From: Propionicimonas paludicola
Lineage (GTDB): Bacteria; Actinomycetota; Actinomycetes; Propionibacteriales; Propionibacteriaceae
Direction of reading: 5' to 3'
Length of the DNA: 64,000 nt
NCBI RefSeq assembly: GCF_002563675.1
Contig: NZ_PDJC01000001.1
Coordinates: 2,046,001-2,110,000, forward strand
Shown: piece after piece, positions 1-10,800 of the stretch
How positions within the stretch are numbered: the first letter of the stretch is position 1
Layout: every line of letters starts with the position of its first letter
Notes under the pieces: generated by a model
What the model saw: only the letters and a program-made list of their open reading frames with translations
Databases searched by the model: none
What the model was told of the DNA's origin: nothing
Program-made: the position numbers and the translations under genes

Positions 1-517
1 TGTTCGGCGCCAGCTCGGACAGCGAGCCGCCGGCGTTGGTCAGCTGAAGCTGAGCCGGATCCCAGTCGCCATAGCGCGGGTTGACCGTGATCTTGGTGTT
101 CTGAACGACGTCGCTGAAAGCGGTCTTGCCCTCAGCGGACTGCGTGACCAGGTACAGGTCGGCGTAGCGCTGGATGAACGCGGCGGTGGCCGGCTGAGTG
201 GCCATGGCCCCCAGCACCGGGTTGCTCGCGTAGAGCGGCTTGCGGTCGTTGTCGGTGAAGTTGAGCCCGGCCTTCACCATGGCGGCATGGCCCAGCTCGG
301 ACTGGATCAGCAGGCTGATCACCGTCGGGGTGAGCTTGGTCGCGGTTTCCTTGTCGGTTCCGGCAGCCGCAAGCGCTGCGGCGATCGGCGCCACCTCAGC
401 GTCAGTGATCCGATGATCGCCGACTTGAGCCGCCGTCTGCGGGCTTCCCGCACACCCGGCCAGAGCCAGCAATCCGGCGCAGAACAGCGCCACCACCTTC
501 GCCGTGAACTTGCTCAT
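1..517 (-). CDS. SurA-like lipoprotein (partial, C-terminus outside window)
   Basis: The frame runs from an ATG at 517 to the window edge (172 codons seen), so the C-terminus is missing. The N-terminus has a basic start, a hydrophobic stretch and a lipobox (LALAGC), so the mature protein is probably lipid-anchored outside the membrane. The following roughly 150 residues are alanine-rich and helical, with the look of a SurA N-terminal chaperone region; no peptidyl-prolyl isomerase domain is visible in the part present. It lies just downstream of mfd on the same strand. A SurA-type lipoprotein after mfd is a familiar actinobacterial arrangement. The lipoprotein call is seen directly; the chaperone role is inferred from context and composition. 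Confidence 0.7.
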   Translation of the reverse strand, partial: MSKFTAKVVALFCAGLLALAGCAGSPQTAAQVGDHRITDAEVAPIAAALAAAGTDKETATKLTPTVISLLIQSELGHAAMVKAGLNFTDNDRKPLYASNPVLGAMATQPATAAFIQRYADLYLVTQSAEGKTAFSDVVQNTKITVNPRYGDWDPAQLQLTNAGGSLSELAPN

Positions 518-559
518 CTGTCGTCAGCCACCTTCTCGGGAACGTTCGCCGTCGCGATC

Positions 560-3500
560 CTACCTGCTGGCGACCGGGGACGCCGCCGGGGACGGCCCGG
601 CGAAAAGATCGGTCAGCACCTTGCCGGCCCAGGCCAGCAACTCGGCATCGACCAGCGGTTGGCCAGTGATCGGACGGGTCATCGGTCGCGGCACCAGGAT
701 GAAACCGGACGCCTTGCGCACCTGGGAGCCGGGGTACAGCCGGGCCAGCCGGAGCTGGGCGGAGTCGGGCAGATCGGCCGGGGCGAACCGGATGAAGTTC
801 CCTTGGGCGACCACCTCTTGCACCCCGCAGTTCTTCGCGTGCAACCGGAAGGCGGCCACCGCGAGCAGCGCCGCTACCGGATCCGGTAGCGGACCATAGC
901 GGTCCAGCAGCTCTTCGCGGACCGCCTCGATATCGGCCTCGGTGGCCACCGCCGCCAGCCGCTTGTACATCTCGAGGCGCAGCCGCTCGGATTCGACGTA
1001 GTCAGCGGGCAGATGAGCATCGACGGGCAGTTCGATCTTCATCTCCGGCTCAGGCTCGGCCTCTTCGCCGCGGTACTCGGCGACCGCCTCCCCGACCAGC
1101 CGGATGTACAAGTCGAAGCCCACCTCGGCGATGTGCCCGGACTGCTCGCCGCCGAGCAGATTGCCGGCGCCGCGTATCTCCAGGTCCTTCATGGCGATGG
1201 CCATGCCGGCGCCCAGGTCGGTGTGCGCGGCCATGGTGGCCAGCCGATCGTGGGCGGTGTCGGTCAGCGTCCGCTCGCCGGGATAGAAGAAGTAGGCGTA
1301 GCCGCGGTCGCGACTTCGTCCGACCCGGCCCCGCAGCTGGTGCAGCTGGGACAGGCCGAGCAGGTCGGCGCGCTCGATCAGCAAGGTGTTGGCCGTCGAG
1401 ACGTCCAGACCGGCCTCGACGATCGTGGTGCAGACCAGGACGTCGAAGCGCCGTTCCCAGAAGTCGACCATCACCTGCTCGAGGGCGCGTTCGCTCATCT
1501 GTCCGTGGGCCACGGCGACCCGGGCCTCGGGCACCAGCTCAGCGATGTGGGCGGCCGCCTTCTCGATGGTCTGCACTCGGTTGTGAATGAAGAAGGCCTG
1601 GCCCTCTCGAGCCAACTCGCGGCGGATCGCGGCCCGGACCTGGTTGTCGTCGTAGGGCCCGGCGAAGGTGAGCACCGGATGCCGTTCTTCGGGCGGGGTG
1701 GCGATCACGCTCATCTCCCGGATGCCGGTGATCGCCATCTCCAGGGTGCGCGGGATCGGGGTGGCGCTCATGGCCAGCACGTCGACGTTGAGCCGCAGCT
1801 TCTTCAGGGCCTCCTTGTGCTCGACTCCGAAGCGCTGCTCCTCGTCGATGATCACCAAGCCGAGATCCTTGAAAGTCACCGAACCGGCCAGCAGCCCGTG
1901 CGTTCCGACCACGACGTCCACGCTGCCGTCGGCCAGGCCGGCGATCACCTTCTTCTTGTCGGCGTCGGTGGAGAACCGGCTGAGCGAGGCGACCGTAACC
2001 GGGAAGCCGGCATAGCGGTCGGCGAAGGTGGCGTAGTGCTGCTGGACCAGCAGCGTTGTCGGCACCAGGACCGCCACCTGCTTGCCGTCCATCACGGCCT
2101 TGAAGGCAGCCCGCACGGCGATCTCGGTCTTGCCGTAACCGACATCGCCGCAGATCAGCCGATCCATCGGGACGACCTGCTCCATGTCCTGCTTGACCTC
2201 GCTGATCGCGGACAGCTGATCGGGAGTCTCCACGTAGACGAAGGCGTCCTCGAGTTCGGACTGCCAGGGCGAGTCCTGACTGAAGGCGTGGCCGCGGGAT
2301 GCCTGCCGGGCGGCGTACAGCTTGATCAGCTCCGAGGCGATCTCGCGGACGGCCTTGCGGGCCCGTGACTTCCGCTTGGCCCAGTCGCCGCCGCCGAGCT
2401 TGTCCAGGGTCGGCGCCTCGCCACCCACGTAGCGGGTGACCAGGTGCAACTGGTCCATCGGCACGTAGAGCCGGTCGCCGGGCTGGCCGCGCTTGCTGGG
2501 CGCATAGTCGAGGACGAGGTACTCGCGGGTGGCGCCGGCCACGGTCCGCTGGACCATTTCGACGTAGCGGCCCACCCCATGGGTTTCGTGGACGACCGGG
2601 TCGCCTGCAGCCAGCTCGAGCGGATCGATCTGGTTCTTGCGGCGGGCCGGCATCTTGCGGGAGGCCTTGTCGGGCTCACGTTGTCCGGACAGATCGCCGG
2701 CGGTGAAGACGTCCAGCCCGATCCCGGGAATGCTGAAACCGTGCCGCAGGTCCGCACCCACCACGCTGATCAGTCCGGCCGGCGGCGCCTCGGTGAGGTC
2801 GGGCGGACGGCTGACCGGAAGGTCGGCCCCGCCGAGCACCTCGGCCATCCGGGCCACCAGGCCCGGCGAGTCGGCGACCAGCACCACCCGATGGCCGGCC
2901 CCGGCAGCTTCCCGGATGGCGGCAACGGCAGCCTCGGTGTCGCCGCGCCAGACCGGAGCCTCGGTGGCCTCCAGCGACCGGCTGGGCACCGAACTGGCGT
3001 CGGCCGCCATGGCCGGGCCGGCATCGTCCGCGCCGAACGGCGAGAAGCTCCACCACGCCTGACCCCGCTCCAGGGCGTGGGCGCGGACATCGGCCAAGCT
3101 GCGATAGGCGGACGCCCCCAGATCGATCGGCGCCGCTCCCCCGGCCGCCGCCGCGGCCCAGGACGCCTGCAGGAACTCCTCGCTAGTGGCGACCAGTTCC
3201 TTGGCTCGGGAGCGGATCCGCTCCGGGTCCTCGATCAGGATCTGGGTGTTGGCCGGCATGACGTCGATCAGCAGTTCGAGGCCGTCCACCAACACCGGGG
3301 CCAGCGACTCCATACCGTCCACGGCGTGCCCGGCGGCGATCCGCTCGAACAACTCCCCCAGGTTGCCCGGCTCATTGGCCTGCTGGGCGGCCAGCGCGGC
3401 GGCCCGGGCCCGGACCGCGTCGGTGATCAGCAACTCGCGGCAGGGCGAGGCGGTGACCTCGGGCAGGGTCTGGTCGAAGGAGCGCTGGTCGGCTACCGAG

Positions 3501-4135
3501 AACGGTCGGATCTCTTCGACGGTGTCGCCGAAGAAGTCCACCCGGACCGGGTGTTCCAAGGTCGGCGGGAAGATGTCGATGATGCCGCCACGGACGCAGA
3601 ACTCGCCGCGGCGCTCGACCAGGTCGACCCGCAGATAGGCGGCGGCGACCAGCCGCTGGGCCACCTCGTTGAGTTCATACTCCTGGCCGGAGACCAGTTG
3701 GACCGGCAGCAGCTCCCCCAGGCCGACCACCTGCGGCTGGAGCATCGAGCGGATCGGGGCCACCACCACCCGTGGGGCCGGCAGCGGGTCATTGCCAGCC
3801 AGCCGGCGCAGAACGGTCAGTCGGCGTCCCACCGTGTCCGAGCGTGGGCTGAGCCGCTCGTGCGGCAGGGTCTCCCAGGCCGGGTAGTACGCGACCTCGT
3901 CCTCACCCAGCAGCGAGGACAGACTGGCCGTGATGGCTTCCGCCTCCCGGAACGTGGAGGCTACGACCAGCAGCGGCCGTTCGGTCTGGGCGGCGAACGC
4001 GGCCACCAGCAAGGGACGCACCGGGGTCGGGATTGTCAGATCGAGGGTAGGCAGGCGACCGGTCCGGCAATCCGCAATCACCTGGGATAGCACCGGCTCG
4101 GTACCGAGATAGCCGATCAGCCCGCTCAAACTCAC
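560..4135 (-). CDS. mfd: Transcription-repair coupling factor Mfd
   Basis: Full-length Mfd of 1191 residues. It displaces RNA polymerase stalled at DNA lesions and recruits UvrA. The N-terminal third is the UvrB-like module. The RNA polymerase interaction domain contains DPVVHETHGVGRYVEM. The helicase core shows GDVGYGKTE (Walker A), DEEQRFG (DEEQ box), SATPIPRT, TTIVEAGLDV and QLRGRVGRS, followed by a TRCF C-terminal domain. The start is GTG. A TAGGGT box ends 6 nt before that GTG, so the mRNA may be leaderless. The gene is normally close to pth in actinobacteria; here the giant adhesin gene separates the two. A SurA-like lipoprotein gene follows downstream. Confidence 0.98.
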   Translation of the reverse strand: MSLSGLIGYLGTEPVLSQVIADCRTGRLPTLDLTIPTPVRPLLVAAFAAQTERPLLVVASTFREAEAITASLSSLLGEDEVAYYPAWETLPHERLSPRSDTVGRRLTVLRRLAGNDPLPAPRVVVAPIRSMLQPQVVGLGELLPVQLVSGQEYELNEVAQRLVAAAYLRVDLVERRGEFCVRGGIIDIFPPTLEHPVRVDFFGDTVEEIRPFSVADQRSFDQTLPEVTASPCRELLITDAVRARAAALAAQQANEPGNLGELFERIAAGHAVDGMESLAPVLVDGLELLIDVMPANTQILIEDPERIRSRAKELVATSEEFLQASWAAAAAGGAAPIDLGASAYRSLADVRAHALERGQAWWSFSPFGADDAGPAMAADASSVPSRSLEATEAPVWRGDTEAAVAAIREAAGAGHRVVLVADSPGLVARMAEVLGGADLPVSRPPDLTEAPPAGLISVVGADLRHGFSIPGIGLDVFTAGDLSGQREPDKASRKMPARRKNQIDPLELAAGDPVVHETHGVGRYVEMVQRTVAGATREYLVLDYAPSKRGQPGDRLYVPMDQLHLVTRYVGGEAPTLDKLGGGDWAKRKSRARKAVREIASELIKLYAARQASRGHAFSQDSPWQSELEDAFVYVETPDQLSAISEVKQDMEQVVPMDRLICGDVGYGKTEIAVRAAFKAVMDGKQVAVLVPTTLLVQQHYATFADRYAGFPVTVASLSRFSTDADKKKVIAGLADGSVDVVVGTHGLLAGSVTFKDLGLVIIDEEQRFGVEHKEALKKLRLNVDVLAMSATPIPRTLEMAITGIREMSVIATPPEERHPVLTFAGPYDDNQVRAAIRRELAREGQAFFIHNRVQTIEKAAAHIAELVPEARVAVAHGQMSERALEQVMVDFWERRFDVLVCTTIVEAGLDVSTANTLLIERADLLGLSQLHQLRGRVGRSRDRGYAYFFYPGERTLTDTAHDRLATMAAHTDLGAGMAIAMKDLEIRGAGNLLGGEQSGHIAEVGFDLYIRLVGEAVAEYRGEEAEPEPEMKIELPVDAHLPADYVESERLRLEMYKRLAAVATEADIEAVREELLDRYGPLPDPVAALLAVAAFRLHAKNCGVQEVVAQGNFIRFAPADLPDSAQLRLARLYPGSQVRKASGFILVPRPMTRPITGQPLVDAELLAWAGKVLTDLFAGPSPAASPVASR

Positions 4136-4141
4136 CGGGCA

Positions 4142-4147
4142 ACCCTA
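4142..4147 (-). promoter_or_regulatory. Candidate -10 box of mfd (leaderless start)
   Basis: TAGGGT on the minus strand followed by 6 nt and the GTG start codon of mfd. This spacing would place the first transcribed base on the start codon. No purine-rich ribosome binding site precedes the GTG. Read from sequence only. Confidence 0.45.
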
Positions 4148-4303
4148 CTCGGCCGCCCGGACAGGAACCCGGACGGCCACCACACCTGGTCGGTGAGGAG
4201 TTTCGACGGGCTCACCAACGTGATCCCCCAGGCGCTGGGAGCCCGCCGAAACCCGGCGGCCCCCGAAGCCCCCTCGAGTAGAGGCTTCGCAGGACCGGGT
4301 CGG

Positions 4304-4354
4304 CCCTGGACGATGAGTGATCGGGAGCCAGAGCGAGCGGCTCATCGTCCAGGG
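4304..4354. repeat. Perfect 14-bp inverted repeat, 23-bp spacer
   Basis: CCCTGGACGATGAG at 4304-4317 is mirrored exactly by CTCATCGTCCAGGG at 4341-4354. It lies in the mfd leader side of the region. It could be an RNA hairpin, a bidirectional terminator or a two-site operator. Nothing in the sequence decides between these. Confidence 0.7.
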
Positions 4355-4406
4355 TGAGTCAAACGGCCGCGCCGGAGCGACCCCCGTCCGGCGTCAGACA
4401 TGACAG

Positions 4407-4440
4407 TGCGTCGGCCACCGGGGTGCAGGTGGCCGACGCA
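4407..4440. terminator. Hairpin downstream of adhesin gene
   Basis: TGCGTCGGCCAC (4407-4418) pairs perfectly with GTGGCCGACGCA (4429-4440) around a 10-nt loop. It lies about 400 bp after the adhesin stop codon and upstream of mfd. There is no clear T-run, so terminator function is inferred from stem strength alone. Confidence 0.4.
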
Positions 4441-4657
4441 AGGTCGGTTGGCTGGGGCGACTGAGCCGCTGATCGACGGGTGAGCGAAGTGCGCACCAGG
4501 TTGGGATAGGGGACCACGACCAAGGCCTCCTCAGCCAGCTTTCTGTGAACAGACGCGAACCGCTGACCGTTGTTGGGGTCTTCGGCGAGCCGCTACTGCT
4601 CTACTCGAGATAATCCTTATTGCCTACTAATTCTAGAGAAGTCACCTGGATCAGATA

Positions 4658-4700
4658 GTCCCCCCGGGGGTGACCGGGGGAATCACTCACACGGGGGACA
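4658..4700. repeat. GTCCCCC/GGGGGAC palindrome, copy P3
   Basis: Outer arms GTCCCCC (from 4658) and GGGGGAC (4693-4699) enclose a weaker inner pair GTGA (4670-4673) / TCAC (4683-4686). The layout resembles the two elements upstream of the adhesin gene at 17665-17709 and 18011-18050. The inner stem is the least perfect of the three. Confidence 0.5.
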
Positions 4701-4816
4701 CAGCGTCCGACTTGGGGCGACACTCTTGGCGATAAGCCTCGAGAACAATATTCAGTTGTGGATATTGCCGGCGGATCCTGCCCTGGGGGGAAATGGGCAG
4801 GTATCCACCACTTGGG

Positions 4817-4861
4817 GGATTCACATTGCAGGGGGACGCCGTTCAGGCAGCATGTGAATCC
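4817..4861 (-). terminator. Inverted repeat over the adhesin stop codon
   Basis: GGATTCACAT (4817-4826) and ATGTGAATCC (4852-4861) are a perfect 10-bp inverted repeat that spans the TGA stop of the adhesin gene. A second hairpin, CCTGCCC/GGGCAGG, follows within 40 bp. Together they are the best terminator candidates for the 12.7 kb transcript. Confidence 0.5.
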
Positions 4862-7800
4862 TCCTCACGCCGGCGGCGCTTCGGGAGTACCAGAAGCAGT
4901 CCGCCGCCGAGTACAAGGGCGATGGCAACGATCAGCAGGCCGCCGACCTCGACACCGGTGTAGGCCAGATGCCCACCATTCCCACCGCCGTTGTCGCCGT
5001 GGCCGGGATCCTCGGTCGGCTCGACAGTGGTGTTCGCGGCCGGCATGTAGACCCTCGCCTGGGCCTGCGCGCCATTGCCACAGCTGTCGTAGACCGAGTA
5101 GGTCACCCAGCTGCTCCAGCCGCCGAAGCCGGGATTGGGAGTGAACGCCAGACTGCCGTCCGCACTCACCGACCAGATGCCCTCGCTCGGCACGATCAAT
5201 TCGCTGCTCCCCCGGGTCACGGTCGCCGAGATCGACAGTCCGGTGAGGCCGACACTGTGCGGGTCGAGCGTGCAGCCCGCACCGGCGCTGTCGTTGCTGA
5301 GCACCGGCACCGCCACTCCGCCGTACTGCCAGACCTGGACCTGATCGGCTGCCGCGGTCGGCCCGGCACCGATCACCACGGTGATCGTCGCCTCCGCGGC
5401 GGCCCCATTGCGGTCGAGCACCCGATAGCCCACCCGGCCGGTGGCACCAGTGAAGTTCGACTCGGGAGTGAAGGTGACCCGTCCGTCGGCCGCGATCGTC
5501 CAGACGCCTTCGCCGGCCACCTCGAGGCGCTTGCCGGCGTCGGTGGCCGCAGCCGCGGTGAACGTCACCGATGAGGGATCCAGCGGAGCGCTGACATCGC
5601 CGGGCACATCGTTGGCCAGAACGTCGAGGGTCACCGGGTGCCCCAGAGCACCAGTGGTGGCATCGTCGGCCGCGGACGGGGTGACGGCCGAGACCACCAC
5701 ACTGAGCCGAGCCTGAGCGGTGTTGCCGAAGCTGTCGCTGACCTGGTAACCGACGCTGGTGGCCGCGCCCACGAAGCCGGCCAGCGGGGTGAAGGTGATC
5801 TGCCCCGCGGCGTCCGCTCGCCAGGTGCCTTCACCGGCGACCACCAGGGTGCGACCGGCATCGGTGGCCTCGTCGGAGGTGAACGTCACGCTGGCCGGAT
5901 CCAGGGTGCCGCCGACTCCAGCGCCGTCATCGCCGGCGTTGTCGTCGGCGAGCACGTCGATCGTGACTGGCTGGTTGCGCAGCGTGGTGGCTGAGTTGTC
6001 GGTGGCGATCGGGAGCGCACCCACCGTGATCACCAGGGTGGCCGACACCGGAGTGCCGTTGCTGTCACTGACCTGGTAGCTGACCGGATCGGTGGCTCCG
6101 GTGAAGCCGGACGCCGGCGCGAAGCTCACTCGGCCATCGCTGTGGGCCGTCCAGGTGCCCTGGCCGGCGATGCTCAGGCTGAGCCCGTCCGCGCTCGCCC
6201 CGGCCCCGGTCAGCCGGACGCTTCCGGCCACCAGCGGCGTGGTGGCATTACCACCGGCGTCGTTGGCCAAGACGTCCACGCTGACTGCGGTGTTGGCCGC
6301 GGTGTGCCCGGCGTCATCGGACGCGGTGGGCACCACCTGAGTCACATAGCAGCCGACAGTGCCGGTGACCGGATTGCCGAAGCTGTCGGTGACCCGGTAG
6401 CTGAGCGTGGCATGACCGATGAAGCTGGCCTCAGGGGTGAACACCACTCGTCCGCCGGGCTGGACGGTCCAGACTCCCTCGCCGGGCGAGGTGATGCTGG
6501 ACAGGCAGTCCGGGCCCAGGCACACAGTGCCGGGATCGAAGCTGCCGAGCGTGCCGCCGCCGTTATCGCCGGGGACGTCATTGCCCAGCACCGCCAGAGT
6601 GGCCGAGGTGCCCTGGCCGATGGTGGCGGTGTCGGGACGAGTGTGGGAGAGCTGACCGACCGTGACCGTCACCGTCGAGGTGGCGGTGGTGCCGTTGGCA
6701 TCGGCCACCTGGTAGCTGATCGCGCTGGTGGTCCCGACGAAGTCGGCCAGCGGCGTGAAGGTGATGGTGCCGCCGGCATTCACCGTCCAGGTGCCCTGGC
6801 CATCGACGAGCAGCTGAGTGCCGTGTGCAGTGGCCGCCGCGGCGACGATGCTGACCGAGCCGGGCCGCAGTGGCGCACTCGTGGCGCCGGCCTGGTCGTT
6901 GTCCAGCACCGCGACGGTCACTGCCTGGCGCGCCGGTCCGGCACCGTGATCGGTGAAGGCGGACGGCGTGATCGGGGTCACCGTGACGGTGATGGCAGCT
7001 GAGCTGAGGTTTCCGAAGCTGTCGGTGACTTGGTAGTTGGTGACGGCCTGGCCGACGAAGCCGGGGACGGGGTCGAAGCTGACCACACCCGAGCTGTTCA
7101 CCGTCCAGGTGCCCTGCGCAGTGGTGAGTTCGGTGTCGTGGTTCGCGGTGAACATCACGCTGTCGACGACCAGCGAGCCGAAGCCGCCGAAGCCGTCGTC
7201 ACCGGGGAGATCGTCGGAGAGGACGAAGATCGACACATTCTCGTTCTGCGGGGTGCTCACGGCGTCGTCATCGGCCCGCGGCGGAGCGCCGACCGTGATG
7301 GTCAGGGTCGAGTTGGCCGTGGTGCCGTTGGTGTCGGCGATCCGGTAGCCCACGCTCACCTTGCCGCTGACCCCGGCCGCCGGGACGAAGCCGATCCGGC
7401 CCTGGTCGTCCACGGTCCAGACACCGCTGGCATTCGCCAGCCGGCGTCCGCCGTCGGTGGCGGCAGAGTCGACGAACCGCACCGAGTCGGCCACCAGCGG
7501 AGCCGAAGCGGCACCAGGCTGGTCATTGCCGGCCACGTCGGTCAGGCTCGCCGTGCGGAACGGGGTGTGCCCGAAGTCGACGTGCGCCACCGGGACGATC
7601 GGGGTGACCTGCACCGCAGCCGTGCCGTCGGCGGTGTTCCCGAAGCTGTCGGTGACCCGATAGGCCACCGAGGTGGTGCCCAGATAGCCGGGCTCGGGAT
7701 CGAAGCTCAGCGTGCCGTCGGTGGCAACCGTCCAGCTGCCGACGCCGGAGACGGTCAGGCTCTTGCCGTCGGTCGCCGCACCCTGGCCGGTCAGCCGCAA

Positions 7801-10800
7801 GGTGGCCGGATCGATGCTGCCCAGAGTGCCGGTGCCGTCGTCACCAGGGACGTCGTTGGCCAGCGGATGCAGCCCGACGGTCACGTTCTGCGGAGTGACG
7901 GTAGTCGCGTCCGACACTGTTGCCGGCGGGTTGCCGACCGTGATGGTGATGGTCGCGGTCGCGGTCGTGCCATTGACATCAGCGATCCGGTAACCGGTCT
8001 TCGCCTGCCCGGAGAACCCGGCAGCCGGCACGAACCGCACCGAGCCATCCGTGTTCACCGACCAAGTGCCAGCCGCCGTCGCCAACGTCTTGCCGCCATC
8101 AGTAGCAGTGGTCGCAGTGAACCGCACCGAGGTCGGCACCAACGCCGCCGACGCCGCACCGGCCACATCGTTACCGGCCACCGACACACTCACCGGCGTC
8201 CGATACGCGGTATGAGCCGCATCATCAGTCGCGGACGGGACCACCGCAGCCACCACGACCGAGGCCGAGCCGGTCGTCGAGTTGCCGAACGAGTCGGTCA
8301 CCCGATACGACACCGACGCCGAACCCACGAACCCCGGCTCCGGATCCAACCGGACCAAGCCGTCCGCCGTCACCGACCAGGCGCCTACCCCAGCCACTAC
8401 CAACGACTTGCCGTCGCTGGCAGCATCGGCCGAAGTGAACACCACCGAACCCGGAACCAGGCTGCCCACGACCCCGGCGCCATCGTCACCGGCCACATCG
8501 TTGGCCAACGGATCGACAACCACCGCCACACCCTGAGGGGTCGAGCCGGCCGGCTGCACCACCGTGAACGGAGCCGCTCCGATCCGCACCGTCAGCGTCG
8601 ATGACGCGGGGGTTCCGTTGGTGTCCGAGACCCGGTAGGCCACACTCGCCTCGCCAGTGAACCCAGCAGCCGGGGTGAAGCTGACCACGCCACTGGAGTC
8701 TGCGGACCAGACCCCGGCAGCCGTCTGGAGACGACGACCCGTATCGGTGGCGGCCGCATCGGTGAACCGCACCGAACCCGGCACCAAGGCCGCCGACACG
8801 TCACCGGCAACATCATTGGCGACCACGTCGGCCGAAGCCTGGTGAGCGTACGGGGCGTGCGCCGCATCAGGCTTGGCCACCGGGACGATCGGGGTGACGC
8901 TCACCGCAGCCAGCCCGGTCGCGGTGTTCCCGAAGGAGTCCGCGACCCGGTAGGACACCGAGGCGTCACCGGTGAAGCTCGGCACCGGAACGAAGTGGAG
9001 CTCGGCTCCGGACACGGTCCAGGTGCCGACTCCCGCCACGACCAGGGACGACACCGCGTCGCCGGCGACGTTGAGCAGGACCAGGCTCGACGGATCCACC
9101 GAGCCGACCAGGCCGGTCCCGTCGTCGCCGGGCAGGTCATTGGTGGCCGGGGTCAGGCTGGTCGCGATCCCCTGCTTCGTCGTTGCGTGGTCGGTCGCCG
9201 TCACCGGCGCGGTGCCGACCGTGATCCTGATCGTGGCAGTCGCGGTCGCCCCGTTGGCGTCGGCGATCTGGTAGGTCGTGGTCGCTGCTCCGGTGAAGTC
9301 GTTGGCCGGCACGAACCGCACCGAGCCGTCCGGGTTCACCGACCAGGCGCCCTGCGCGGTGACCAGCTTGGTCCCGCCGCTGGTGGCCGTCGGTAGGGGG
9401 AACTGAACCGAGGCGACCACCAGCGGAGCCGAAGCCGCTCCAGGGGTGTCGTTGCCAGCCACAAGGACGCTCACCGGCGTCCGGAAGGGGGTGTGACCGG
9501 CATCGTCGAGAGCGACCGGGACGATCGGAGTGACCCGCACCGCAGCGGTGCCGGTCGCGGTGTTGCCGAAGCTGTCGGCAACCCGGTACGCCACCGAGGC
9601 GGTACCGAGATAGCCGGGCTCCGGATCGAAGCTGAGCGAACCGTCATCGGCCACGCTCCAGGTGCCCACCCCGTCCACAACCAACGTCTTGCCATCGGCA
9701 GACGCCTGCGGATCGGTGAAGACCACGCTGCTGGGCACAATCGTGCCGGCCACGCCGGCTCCATCATCGCCGGCCACATCATTGGCCAACGGATGCAGGG
9801 CAACCGTGACGTTCTGGGGGGTGCTCACGATGGCGTCCGGGACGGTCAGCGGAGCCCGTCCGACGGTCACCGTCACCGACGTTGACGCTGAGGTTCCGTT
9901 GGTGTCCGAGACCCGGTAGCTCACGCTCGTCTCGCCGGTGAACCCGGCGGCCGGAGTGAAGCTGACTACGCCACTGGCATCCACCGACCAGACCCCATCG
10001 GCCGTCTCGAGCCGGCGACCGGCATCGGTGGCAGCCGCATCGGTGAACCGCACCGAACCCGGCACCAACGCTGCCGACACATCACCGGCGACATCATTGG
10101 CAACCACATCGACGCTCACCTGATGAGCGAAAGCAGCATGGCCCTCGTCGGCGACTGCGGTAGGCCGGATCGGAGTGACCGTGGCCGCTGCGGTGCCGTC
10201 CGCGGTGTTGCCGAAGCTGTCGGTCACCCGGTAGGCCACGCTCGCATCGCCGGTGAAGCCGGGCTCGGGGTCGAAGGTGATCGTGCCGTCGAGATTCACC
10301 GTCCAGCTGCCGACGCCGTCCCTGACCAGCTTCTTGCCGTCGGCGGACGCCCCGGCGCCGGTCAGCACCAGGCTGGCCGCGTCGATCGAGCCGAGCACGC
10401 CGGCGCCGTCATCGCCGGCCACGTCATTGGGCAGCGGGTCGAGGGAGACTGTGATGTTCTGCGGGGTCACCACCGCTGCCTGGGGGACGGCATGCGGCGG
10501 CTGGCCGACGGTCACCGCGAGCTGGGCGCCCGCCGTGGTGCCATTGGCATCAGCGATCCGGTAGTCCACGGTGGCCACGCCGGTGAAGGTCGCCGCCGGG
10601 GCGAACCGCACAGAACCGTCCGCGCGCACCGACCAGGTGCCCTCCTCGGTGGCCAGCGTGGTTCCGTGGTCGGTGGCCGCCGCGTCGGCGAACCGCACCG
10701 AGGTCGGCACCAGCGGTGCCGAAGCGGCACCCGGAGCATCGTTGTCGGCCACCGGGACGATCACCGGGGTCCGGAACGGCGTGTGGCCGGCATCGTCGAA

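Larger units (their letters stand above)
4136..4842. other. 707-bp non-coding region between adhesin 3' end and mfd
   Basis: No convincing gene is seen; short open frames here have no recognisable content. The region holds several inverted repeats, listed separately: a 10-bp one overlapping the adhesin stop codon, CCTGCCC/GGGCAGG at about 4777-4802, a GTCCCCC/GGGGGAC palindrome near 4660-4700, a 12-bp hairpin at 4407-4440, CGCCGGA/TCCGGCG near 4370-4393, and a 14-bp inverted repeat at 4304-4354. The stretch around 4600-4650 is clearly more AT-rich than its surroundings. Confidence 0.6.

Noticed and set aside
4145-4345. 66-codon frame upstream of mfd
   Set aside because: No ribosome binding site or recognisable motif, and it runs through the arm of an inverted repeat. 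More likely non-coding leader DNA.
4570-4857. Small frame at the 3' side of the adhesin gene
   Set aside because: It covers the terminator-like inverted repeats and overlaps the adhesin stop codon antisense; composition is not protein-like.
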